Part shown: one piece after another, positions 22,744-32,825 of the stretch
Position numbering within the stretch: the stretch's first letter is position 1
Layout of the letters: each line of letters starts with the position of its first letter
NCBI GenBank assembly: GCA_036674765.1
Contig: JARVKI010000043.1
Span: 186,001-250,000, forward strand
DNA length: 64,000 nucleotides
DNA from: Seiridium cupressi
Taxonomy: Eukaryota; Ascomycota; Sordariomycetes; Amphisphaeriales; Sporocadaceae
Reading direction: 5' to 3'
Notes under the pieces: model-generated
The model's database searches: none
The model's input: the letters and a program-made list of their open reading frames with translations, nothing else
Told to the model about the DNA's origin: nothing
Program-made: the position numbers and the translations under genes

Positions 22744-23641
22744 ATGCCGTTGTCCAAGAACTTCTACGCGATCGTGGCTGGAGTTGGACCTGGCACGGGT
22801 CAGTGAGTCTTCATCGACGTCATGAAGCTCGGTCTAACACTGCTAGGCCGGTCAATTGCCTTACGATTCGGGAAGACATATCCTCTAGTCCTACTGGCGC
22901 GCAAGCATGAGAGCTTTGACAGCATTGTCACGGAGATCAACGAAGCTGGCGGTTCGGCTCGAGGCATTGCGGCCGATGTCAGTGACTCAGCAGCCCTGAA
23001 AGCGGCCCTCGAGAGTGTCGGGAAGGAATTGCCTGGCAGTCGGCTTGCAGCGGCAGTGCTCAATGTTAATGCCGGCTTTCTTATGAAGCCGTTTCTCGAG
23101 ACAAAGCGTGAGGACCTCGAGACAAGTCTCAATGGCTCAGCGTACGGCTTGTATCCTTGCACAGTTCCGATATCTCATGGCTGATTGGCTTCCAGAGGCG
23201 CGCTTTTCTCGTTCGCCCAGAATTGCATGCCCTTGCTTTTGGACTCTGTCTCTTCATCGCCGCATCCTCCCTCCTTGATCATCACCGGTGCCACTGCATC
23301 ACTCAAGGCCTCGGCAAACCTTTCATCGTTTGCAGCAGGCAGATTTGCGCTTCGGGCTCTAGGCCAGTCATTGGCTCGCGAGTTCGGCCCGCAAGGAGTT
23401 CATGTTGCACACGCTATTATTGATGGGCTCATTGACACCCCACGTGTGAGAGAGCACATGTCCAATGTAAAGGAAGGCACAATGATCTCACCGGAGGCTG
23501 TAAGTTCGCGATCATGCTGGCATCGTCGCAAAGCTCACACAATGCGTTTAGATCGCGGATAGCTATTGGTACCTTCACACCCAGCATCCTTCTGCGTTCA
23601 CGCAGGAGTTGGACTTAAGACCTCACATGGAAAGGTTCTAA
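22744..23641 (+). CDS. Short-chain dehydrogenase/reductase-like protein, 250 aa, four exons
   Basis: Exons 22744-22798, 22847-23150, 23196-23499 and 23552-23641 join in frame (753 nt) through 48-, 45- and 52-bp GT/AG introns. The protein starts MPLSKNFYAIVAGVGPGTGR, a Rossmann nucleotide-binding loop. It has an NAG-like motif (LNVNAG), a central strand LIITGATASL and the helix FAAGRFALRALGQSLAREFG, and ends in ELDLRPHMERF. The usual catalytic YxxxK is FxxxR here (Phe for Tyr, Arg for Lys), so classical SDR chemistry is doubtful, although related fungal proteins are known to share the Phe. Read without splicing it looks broken, but the spliced model is intact. It sits directly before a decayed MDR gene on the same strand. 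Confidence 0.82.
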
Positions 23642-23649
23642 TACCATTG

Positions 23650-24140
23650 TCTACCTCGGCGTCTCGATTGGTCACTTCGGGCTGAACCGTTTGAGTTTGG
23701 AAGGGGGCTAGAATTGCTTGGAGTTCCAAAGTGTAAATTACCCATACAAGTTGTTAAACCTGGGGCGACACATTGTTAAAGGTATCTGGTAAAGCTTCAC
23801 TAGGACATGAACTACATATCGTGTTCGCCAGCAGTAGCGTGCTGCATCTGTTCGAGCAGGAGTCATGATGCCCCAGGCCATGGCAGATGAACCATGGCGA
23901 TTTCCCCGACTGGACATGTGTATCTGTAATGGTAATCTCCTTGTGACGGGTAAGAATCTGTCCGCTTCAGGGACTAAACATCGAGGACCTGGAGACGGAC
24001 TTCGAAGTCGTTCTCCCGCCAGTCTGGATATTTCTTGGCCCCTTTCCATGCCACGGCCTTGGTATGTTCATGGAGCTTCCCATATATTACGAGATCGAAA
24101 TTTTCTGCAAATCCTAGAGTGATCCTACCAGCTCTGCCAA
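23650..24140. other. Spacer between SDR gene and MDR pseudogene
   Basis: About 0.5 kb, no supported gene. The minus-strand frame over it has no motif. Confidence 0.35.
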
Positions 24141-24142
24141 GA

Positions 24143-25314
24143 ATGCCTCCCCAAAACCAAGCGGCGTAGATTACCGCCAAGAAGGTGCCGTCACTCAAAG
24201 TGAGTGTTGCACCATACACACGGCCCGGCCCCGAGCAAAATAGTCGAGAAGAATGGCGCTGTGGGCATGAATCCATTTGATTGGGTGCTGCAGTATCAAG
24301 CTTCCACGATCACCTCCCATCTTCAGTACACCATGGTCATAGGAGTCGACGTGGCCGGCACCGTCTTCGAGGTTGGCCCTGACATAACACGCTTCAGAGT
24401 CGGCGGTCGGGTGGCGGGCAACGCTGTGTCCCTCGCAAAGGAGTCCAACAATGCCAGCGAAGGGGTTTTCCAGCTCTATACTGTTATGCGTCAAAATATG
24501 GTTGCCTCGATACATGACCACGTCACTGACGAGCAAGCCGCCGTTCTCGGGCTCGGCATTGGCACAACGGCGTATGGTCTCTTTCACCAGGTCTACCTGG
24601 GCCTTGACATGCCGCAGGTGCCACCGCCTCCAAGCCCGTAGACAGGGAAGGAATCCCCTCGCGCCATTATAGTCACGGGCGGTGCATCCAGTGTCGGTAG
24701 TTGCGCCATCCAGCTCGCCGCTTCAACCGGCTACGAGGTCCTGTCGACGTCATCGCCCAAGAAATTTGCCTACGTTAAAGGCCTCGGCGTCACCCATATC
24801 TTTGACTACAACAGTGAAACGCTGGTGGCTGACCTCGTGCGCGCCCTCGAGGGCCGAGAGCTACACGGTGCCTTCACCGTCGGAGCAGATGCCGATCAGG
24901 CCTGCGTCTCCTTCATGAAGGAGCTCCTGTCCAAGAAGCTGGATATGTTCCCCAGGAAGTTCGTCTCGCTGGCAGGCGTCGTACGGAGGGGTCCTGATTC
25001 GTTTAAGGGCCTTCTCTGTCCTTGGAGGATGGTGAGCGGCATGATGGCCATGATAGGTAGAAACGCGTTAAATAAGATTTTGGCGAGTGTGAGGTCAAGT
25101 TTATCCTAATCGTGGGTGCAGTTAATACTGAGAGTTGCGTGTCTCGTGTCTACCAGGAATTCCTGGGACCGGCATTGGCCACGAGGCAGTTCATAGCGGC
25201 GCCGAATCCACAAGTGATTGGGAGAGGTCTGGAGAGATTCAATGAGGCTTTAGAGGTCAACCAAAGGGGGTATCGGCTAGGAAGATTGTTGTGTCCTTGC
25301 CTTGGTTCGTGTAG
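24143..25314 (+). pseudogene. Decayed zinc-type alcohol dehydrogenase / quinone oxidoreductase (MDR family)
   Basis: The intact family uses NAD(P)H to reduce enones or quinones and is common in metabolite clusters. The order is recognisable: MPPQNQAA, then VAPYTRPGP, NPFDWVLQ, GVDVAGTVFEVGPDITRF and DEQAAVLGLGIGTTAYGLF. The nucleotide-binding loop IIVTGGASSVGSCAIQLA, GVTHIFDYNSE and the C-terminal ARKIVVSLP follow. Lesions seen: TAG at 24167-24169 where a Trp codon (TGG) is expected; a one-base frameshift near 24235-24245; TAG at 24639-24641 just before the binding loop; a two-base insertion near 25088; a one-base deletion near 25267. With at least five lesions no functional product is expected. 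Some differences fit G-to-A change, the indels do not. Confidence 0.8.
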
Positions 25315-25319
25315 TTTTC

Positions 25320-26665
25320 AAGTGGAAGGTATTTATCAAACCAAAAATTTAAAATTTCTTCTCCTCGTTCTTATCTACTCTAGCATGCTAAGATAGACCT
25401 TAATATATCATCATTTGCTGTAAATAGTTATCTATTATTGTGTATAAACGAAGTTTACTATGGGATTGCTTGGGGTGTTCTAATCGACATGATCTTCACT
25501 GTGTGGACAACCTGTGCTATCTGAGGTATCCGCCAATAGCACCGAGCGAATTCTATTCAGCGTTCCCAAAGGCCTTGTGGGTAATTATTTTCTAAGTATA
25601 TTGTATTCACTTCGAGGCTATATCTACAATTGACTGCATAGTGAACCATGAGTGAGACGAATCCATTATCGACCCGCGGCGTGATTCCCCGTGGAATAGT
25701 ATAAGAGCCAGTGGTCCCATGAATTATAAGCCTGCGTGAGAACCAAAGCACTGCCAGTCTCTACAACGCGAATATTACGTTTGTATTATGATTTAGGTTC
25801 TACTTTCGCCACGCAGACAATACGCCAGCCCATCAAAGGAGTAACGGACTCCGCCTCCGGCATCATCTGCCAACTACACCAAGTGCACGAACAAGGAATT
25901 GCCCTCCGTCCGCCATGATCTGGCGCCTGTCTGACCGGGCATGGAAAGATAGAATGCGGATACGACCACTTAAGCTTTAATGACAGGGTTTGGAGGAATA
26001 GTTTGCTGGAAAGATTTCACGCTGTTTCATTACGAATTCAGTGTCCAACTACGAGATAAACTTTTATCTGCGTATCCTTCTTATCTGTCTAAGCGCATTT
26101 AAGAACGCCCTTGACATGGACATTCCTGTTCTTCTTATGGACCTATTGGGAAAATGGGCATCAACAATGACTACTAGTATGACCTAATGGTGGCTGATCC
26201 GTCTACATTATCGTTTTTGACTTACGCCAGTCGTTCCGTTTGTTATACCTAGGCCAACTATGTCAGCTATCCCCCCGCCGGCCGCTTGTGCTATCGGCGG
26301 CATTGTGTGCCTGGAGTGAGGCCCACGACGCTAATTGTCAACTCCAATGTAGCAATACATCAGCTTAGGCGTATACTAGCATCGCATGCTGGCCCAAGTA
26401 CAATTGTTTGGTGCTTTTATTTCAAACGACTATTCATTATTCGCAAGAAATTTTGTACAAGTAAGTGAGTAAGCCCGTAGCTGGAAGCACTGAATATGTA
26501 TCATGATGGCGTTGTACGCCCTAATTGAAGATTGAAGCCAACCCCTCTTCAATGGTGATAATCATTAAAGAATACACATATGCCGAATCTGAGGAGCTGA
26601 ATGACCCAACAAAGACCGATCTTATCCACAATTTAGTCCTTGCATAGTCAAGTTGGAGTGATGCA
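25320..26665. other. Gene-free stretch
   Basis: About 1.3 kb with only short ORFs. No motif, repeat or RNA gene recognised. Confidence 0.4.
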
Positions 26666-26671
26666 GAGATT

Positions 26672-27932
26672 TCAAGAAGCGAACGCGAACTGTTCGTATA
26701 GGGCTGCACCCTGCAGATCCGTAGCATTGTTCAGGCCGCCAGTCATCCAGCCAACCCAGCGTGTGTACGCACCGCTGCTCGAACCTTGAATGATCTCCTT
26801 GCCAATGACATCGAACGACAGTGTGCCTTCTGCGACATCAACATCGACGTGGAATCCCCCTGGTGCGCCGGTCGTGGACAGAGGAGGATATGTCGAGTTC
26901 TCGCCAATAGGTCGTACCTGGATACCGGAAGGCTCGGCAATGAGGACATTCTTGTCCTGGGCTACGTAGGCCGATGCCGATTTCTCTCCGGCGGGACCGA
27001 GATAGTCGAACCAGACCACGGAGTATTCGCCTAATCGCCCATGGCCCCAATACCAGGAGTCGACGGCAGCCGCGAACGATGCGACACCCCAGTTCTGTGA
27101 CCTCGATCAGTTGCTGCGTGAATGATGATTGCACCTCAACTGAGCTTGCTTACCTTGTCATGATACCCATAGCCCGTGATGTTGAAGTCCTGGCCCTCGA
27201 TCACGAAATTGGCATTGCCGGCGGAGTCGGGAACGGCATTGGCCCAGCCGATGTGTGGAGCGATCTGCATGTCCTGTCCTTCGAAGGCCACTCCTCCAGC
27301 GTAGTGCGGCGGCGCAATCTACGCCGTTTGTCAGCAATGGTCCCATGGAAGTACTACGCCGCGCGCTAACGGCCACCAGCAGGAGTACGCACCGACTTGA
27401 GCTCCAGACTGCCAACAATTCCCATCTCGGGGGCGTGGATGGTGACTATGTAGAAAGACAGATCCGAAGAACCCGAGAAGTTGGCCGCGCCCGCGTCTCC
27501 GACAAACGCGCCACGAGTGAAATCTCCGCAAGTTGTCAGTGTCGCTTGGGTGCCGTTCAGGAAGGCTTCAAAGGTCGTGCCGTTGCCATAGCCTGCGGTG
27601 ATCTGCACTAGGTCCATGCTGTTGTAGCCATTCTGCGCCAGTGATATGAGAGGAGTAAAGCCGCCAGCCGTGGCCGTATAGAAGACGACGACGAAAGACG
27701 GTAGACCTGCGGTGTCATTGTTTTGGCTGCTGGAAACAATGTCGAAGTACCACCAATCGTAGGCTGTGCTGTTGATTGGCTGGACCTTGGGAGCATCAAA
27801 TCCTTGAGCTCCAGCCGTCCATTGGCCGATTGACTCTCCCACAACCGTTTCGGGCGGAACGATGACCGTGTTGGCAAGAATTGGCTGCACTGCGGCAAGC
27901 AGCGTTGCTACGGAGAGTTGGAAGATGCGCAT
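26672..27932 (-). CDS. Lipocalin-like protein of the hydroxyneurosporene synthase (CrtC/AttH) / fungal Diels-Alderase family, 375 aa
   Basis: Fungal members of this two-lipocalin-domain family include enzymes that guide [4+2] cyclisation to form decalins. Exons 27932-27393, 27318-27154 and 27094-26672 join in frame (1128 nt) with 74- and 59-bp introns. The first ATG after the upstream stop-free run gives a signal-like N-terminus (MRIFQLSVATLLAAVQPILA), so the product may enter the secretory pathway. Family blocks: YDWWYFDIV (residues 58-66), HAPEMGIVGSLELKS, GWANAVPD, ITGYGYHDKNWG (about 227-238), then DSWYWGHGRLGEYSVVWFD. Length matches the family. No lesions. There is no PKS, NRPS or hybrid synthase in the window, so the substrate is unknown. 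The assignment to family is strong; Diels-Alderase activity is only one possibility. Confidence 0.85.
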
Positions 27933-27939
27933 AGCGGCG

Positions 27940-29430
27940 GAACCCCTGTAGTGTTGACAGAGTGAGTAACTAAGTAATGAAGTTTTGGGTTCTTTGCTCC
28001 GAGGATGAGCTCGATTATCGGTAACGGTCACAACTGGCGACTGGCTTAAATTGCGTTTGCTACAGGCGTGAACGGGGATGCATAACTGAGTCTGTCAGCA
28101 AGAAGCCCCACACCAATCTTACGTCCTCCCTTGTTAATCCTCCCACATCTTCTAGCCAGAATTAATCCTAGCTAGACTGCACAACCGAAGGAAGAACTCG
28201 GCTCTGATGCAATTACTCGGCGTTCAGAGGCAGCAACTCATTACGTACGCGCTGATTCAGCTCCAGGTAGTGTATCAAGGCGCATGGGGCTGCAGTTGCG
28301 CCCCGACACCGAAACCTGGAGTGCCTGAGAACTCTGAAGCGAACACCACTACCTTTCCAGGATGTTGTTTTGTATGTATTCCCCAATCGCCTGACTTGGT
28401 AATCAATCATCCTCTTGTTGAAACAGGTGGCCCAGCCACCCTCTTTTCGGGCTTCCCAGCTATACACACATGTACATGTATTAGATTATCTCCTTTTATT
28501 TCTTTTTCCGATATTTAACTAACTAATTAATTAATTTACCTCTTATAACCTTCGTCTATCTTGACACCTTTGTTCTAATATCCACATACGATTCCGAGGT
28601 TGCACCCGTACTGTTGGGGAAATGTCTCTGTGCGTGCAATGTGAGTATATCAGCATGGGTGTGTATATTGGGATAAACGAAACTAAGAAGAGATAAGTCG
28701 TGTAACTGATTGGTGATTAGGTGATATGTCAAGGTGGTAGTCAATTATTTTATATATATACCATAGAGGTGGCTTTTATGGCCTGAGTACATGATGCTGG
28801 GCCTCTATTCTGACATTAAGCGCCAGCGAGAGGCAGTGTCGAATACTTGTAGCCATGTCGAGCACTGATAGAAAGGTTTCTTGAACTCACTAATCAGGAA
28901 GAGTATTCTGATAGGAGCGACCCAAAAATTGGCACGAGCGTTTGATGTGCAATTCCCCATGACTCCTAACCCGAGTATACGGGATAGAACCCTCCAAGGC
29001 CTACTTTTCTCATTTAATTTGAGCGACTAATAGGGTTCATACAAACTCCTGAATGGCTGATAAGTGCCTATATAATAATAAACCCAAATGGGCTACTGAC
29101 AACACAGTAAGAGGGCATTTTATGACTGTTTGTGCCGCTAAAAGTAATGTGGACTCTGCATCTTATTCTTCTATCCTTGTAATAAATATTGCGGCAGTGA
29201 GCAGTGGATCTGGGGTAACAGGTGAGCAGGAAGATCTCTAGTGGAGTGGCAGACGACCACGTCCAGCTGTTAAAGTGGAACTGTCGGGACCGAATGCTGA
29301 CCGCATCATTATTCAGATAGTAATACGCGTATTGACGCCGACCTGAATGCCGGGGTAACGGCGCTGTCGAGAACCAGAACCAGAACCCGGGACCCAACAG
29401 CCAAAAGCCAAAAGGCAAATCACATTCACT
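27940..29430. other. Intergenic with repeat copy C
   Basis: No gene recognised in about 1.5 kb besides the LTR-like repeat. Minus-strand frames near 28556-28744 and 29068-29418 have no motif. Confidence 0.35.
28416..28566 (+). repeat. Dispersed LTR-like repeat, copy C
   Basis: Begins TGTTGAAACAGGTGGCCCAG and ends ATCTTGACA. The flanking five bases are cctct before and ccttt after, a 4-of-5 match that could be a worn target duplication. It is the best-defined copy for setting the ends of the family. Confidence 0.65.
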
Positions 29431-29435
29431 ATACG

Positions 29436-30128
29436 ATGCATCCGCAGCAACAAAGAATGGCTGGTCTATCCACCAAAAGTATCCACAGTCGAGGAATTAG
29501 TCGAGTCGGTTTCAGCAAGCGCCATTTATCGGCTACTACACGTCGGGGGATCCGCCTCATCAACGTCTGCACTTTGGATCTGGAAGAATTTCATGGCCAA
29601 CACACACAGCCGTACGCAACCTTATCGCACACATGGGGCGATTCTGAGATCTCATTTCAAAGATGGCAGCAACCAGATGATCACACACGACGGAGTCAGG
29701 GCTACCAGAAAATTCTGGGGGCTTACAAAACCGCCGAGAGCAGGGGTTATCGCTATCTCTGGTGCGATACGAATTGCATTGACAAGACCAGTTCGGCGGA
29801 ATTGGCTGAGGCTATCAACTCAATGTTCACATGGTATCAATGCGCTACCGAGGCATTCGCGTATCTAGCTGATGTGAGCCCTCTTTCGCCGGGATTCATG
29901 GCGTACCTGAACCTGGTAGCTCCTGGTCGTCAGCATGAAGAACACCAGGAAATCAAATCGAAGCTCCAAGATGCGTTTAACTTGGTCTGGCCAGAGCTAA
30001 AATTTCAATTGAAGTTGAACAAGAAACCAAAGCAAGATACCAAGGTGAATGAGACATACAAATCAGACATTCAAGCATTGGCAAATAGTCGTTGGTTCAC
30101 ACGAGCCTGGACACTGCAAGGATCATGA
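29436..30128 (+). pseudogene. Truncated HET-domain gene (N-terminal part only), 230 codons
   Basis: Opens with IRLINVCTLDLEEFHGQ, then the HET core: YATLSHTWGDSEISF, YLWCDTNCIDKTSSAELAEA, INSMFTWYQCA and AFAYLADV. This is the NWD/HET-E-like subfamily. A stop follows straight after SRWFTRAWTLQ, where normal proteins continue with an E-L-x-A-P block and about 200 more residues. The block that should follow is not found downstream. The next 5 kb hold an unrelated broken gene, a GMC gene and a LINE piece, and another HET 3' half occurs at 35.4 kb. The reading frame itself is clean, so a short HET protein might still be made. Confidence 0.7.
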
Positions 30129-30689
30129 CCTCGACTGAACCAGAAAACGGAAGAGAGGGGGAGGGGCGGCGGGAGGCGACGCAGCGACAGGAAACGCAGA
30201 AAAACGGAGACTCGTATATCTGACGAATTATGCCGACTGATCTCGTAGCTTTAAGACAACAACTGTCGAATGTAAGGGTATTGAATAATAGTATAAAAGA
30301 TCATTGTTCTTGTCAAATCTAGCTATGGCGCGTTGACCACTAATTCTAAGGGTATGAGGTCACGTGGCCATCTGACACACCCTGGTGATATAGGAAATTG
30401 AGGATGATCCTGTCAGACAGTTAAGGAGTTTATGTAGGAATAAAGTTTGGTTGTCTTGTTGCATTCATTGATTAATGTAGTTATGAAATATCCTGAAATG
30501 CTCAGAGACTTCGCGTGTCAAAATAGGTATGAGTGAGTCTACCTTTGAACTCTCCTCGGGAATCACGCACATTTGGACTTTGAGATATTCTAAAAGTCCC
30601 CTTCTGTTTATGTTTATTCTTACGCGACTGTTAAAAGATTTTCGAAGTCAGGGAAATCTCTATGCAATGCGCCGCGAGTAAAAAGATTC

Positions 30690-32640
30690 ACAGACATCTC
30701 CGAGTGGCCCACAACGACGGTCCAAAAGCTTGATGTTTCCTTGCTGACAGCCGCCCAAGAGACGAATCTTGGCCTGGCGACGCTTAATCTTGATTTCTCG
30801 TTGATCAAGGGGAAGCTCCCGCGGAATTCCAAGCTATCGGAAAGGAGCTCTTCAGATCTCGAAAAAGGGCTGCTGAAGATGGAAACCACCCCGCGACGGC
30901 CCGCAAGCTCGGTGTTCTGTTCCAAAATTCACTACCCTATGCGCCACACCTTATCAAAGCGTACGGTCAGCACGCGACAGCCATCATGGAGTCCCCCGAT
31001 GCGAACCCCAAGCCAACAGCTGCAGATGGTATATTTGCAGAGCAGGTAGGTTTGGATGCTACCAGCCTGTGGGCTGCAGCCACATCCGGCGGTGCTGCAA
31101 TTGCCGTCCATCGTCTCTCCTGCTTGCTAGCTAGAGTTTGGTCGTCATCAGAAGCAACTGCAATATGGGTCGAGCTTGTTGAGGGCAGGAGGCAGGAACT
31201 TGCCCAAGCGGACGAAACCCACCCATTGCGCCAAGAAAATCTTCATCTCTCAAAAGTAGAAATCACGAGGGATCAGCTGAGCATATGGGATGCAAGCGCT
31301 CGGTCATGGCTTCAAGCAGCCGATAAATCTATGGCGCGGAAGCACAAACAACTCGAATTAACCATTAATAACGTATCACTTCCTATCACTACGAGAGCAA
31401 CATTATATCAAAGCGTTCTTCATTCTTGGAAACGTGCCATGGAGTTCATTAACGATTAAATCAGTGGGAAACCACAGTCAGTCGAGGGTGGATCACTCTT
31501 GCTTGGACTTTCTTCATCGCATATATATCCTGATACGCCGGTATTAAAAAGATCCCCTGTTTCAACAACCAGAACGATCCTCTCGTAAGCCTTGGAGGGA
31601 TCTTGACCATTGGTCTCCAGCTTGAGCGCGAAACTGTTCCTGGCGGCGTGTTTTGGTCGCTTCCTCTTGGTCACCTACGTTATTACGGTGGACCCGTCCA
31701 GTCTGAAAAAGCCTCGACGTGACGAGAAATCGTGCCACAGCTATGGACCTCGTCCTCGTTGCGGTTGGATGTTTGACAAAGACTTGGCGTTATTTAATAC
31801 ATGATTTGGCAGATATCATGGTTCGAATTCGGGATTATTTCTCTACCGAAACTGAATACATTCTTGATGGGAATGCCGGCTGGCTAGGGTTGTTGGCGCA
31901 AGCCTTAGAACCGGTTCTCGGTGGGGACAAGCTTACCATCCAGCAAGGCGAACAACTTTTGTGGTTTGGCAAGAAACGTGCAACCAATTTTATCTGCCCA
32001 GATTTTCAAGTTGTTCCTATGTTTGGATTGTGCGACGTGGAAACCTTGCTCTTGATGATTGATGATGTCTAAGGTCGTATCAAAGCTTTTCGGTTGTATG
32101 CGAAGACACTCAAGGATCCAACGAAAACCTACATTATTCGATACAAGAATGGCCGACGTCTGAATCATTTCGGTAATTATGAAGACTGTTTCGAATATGC
32201 GACTGCAAAACCTTTTGGAGCTCCTTCATTCAAACGTAATCATAATGGCGCTCAGATGACCGAGCCAAGGCATATACGTTGGATAGAGGAAGGTGCCATG
32301 CCAATCTCATTTTCGCAAGATTCTTCTGTTACCGAATTGCATGAAACCATAGGGATCACGGAACCCAGCTTACCACAGACATATGTCTCACAGCCAATGG
32401 TCACTAAAGTGCAAAACCTGCTGGATGGGTCCGGCGAAGAAATTCTCGAGTGCAGGCCAGAACTAATCGAATATAGGCTAAATGCAAAGGGAGGGTTCAT
32501 CAGATGGTCCAATTCACCAGACATGTTCCAGTCGTGTTTGCAGAAGTATAATCAAGTCAAAATGTTGAGTGCTCTCTATACGTACGTACGTAAGGGTATC
32601 GTGTTGGATGGTTTTATTCTGTTGCTTGTTTTATCTCTAG
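30690..32640 (+). pseudogene. Broken conserved fungal gene of unknown function
   Basis: Several frames on the plus strand line up as one decayed protein. Near 30810-31459: FQAIGKELFRSRKRAAEDG, then AYGQHATAIMESPDANPK, DGIFAEQVGLDATSLWAAAT, RLSCLLARVWSSSEATAIWV and WDASARSWLQAADK. Further on: ERETVPGGVFWSLPLGHLRY, GGPVQSEKAST, LTIQQGEQLLWFGKKRATNF, then KTYIIRYKNGR and RHIRWIEEG. I recall this order from uncharacterised ascomycete proteins of about 700-900 aa, with no named domain. At least four frame changes or stops break it (after MEFIND at 31457, around 31530-31600, near 31720, at 32070), so no full product is expected unless some are introns. Confidence 0.55.
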
Positions 32641-32825
32641 ATTCAAGGTCAGTACGCAAACCCTTCAGGTTTGCGTGCAGGGCCATATAGGTCACGTGAG
32701 CCTGATGATCCTTTGCTCACGTGTGATATAATTGCTAATATTGCTATTCCAACATGTCTATCAAATCCCAGGACTTTGATCCCACGTGTGTGCTTAAGCC
32801 TTGTCAATTATCTACATATTGCAGA

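Noticed and set aside
22443..22757. 104-codon minus-strand frame
   Set aside because: It overlaps the first exon of a well-supported plus-strand SDR and has no motif or signal peptide.
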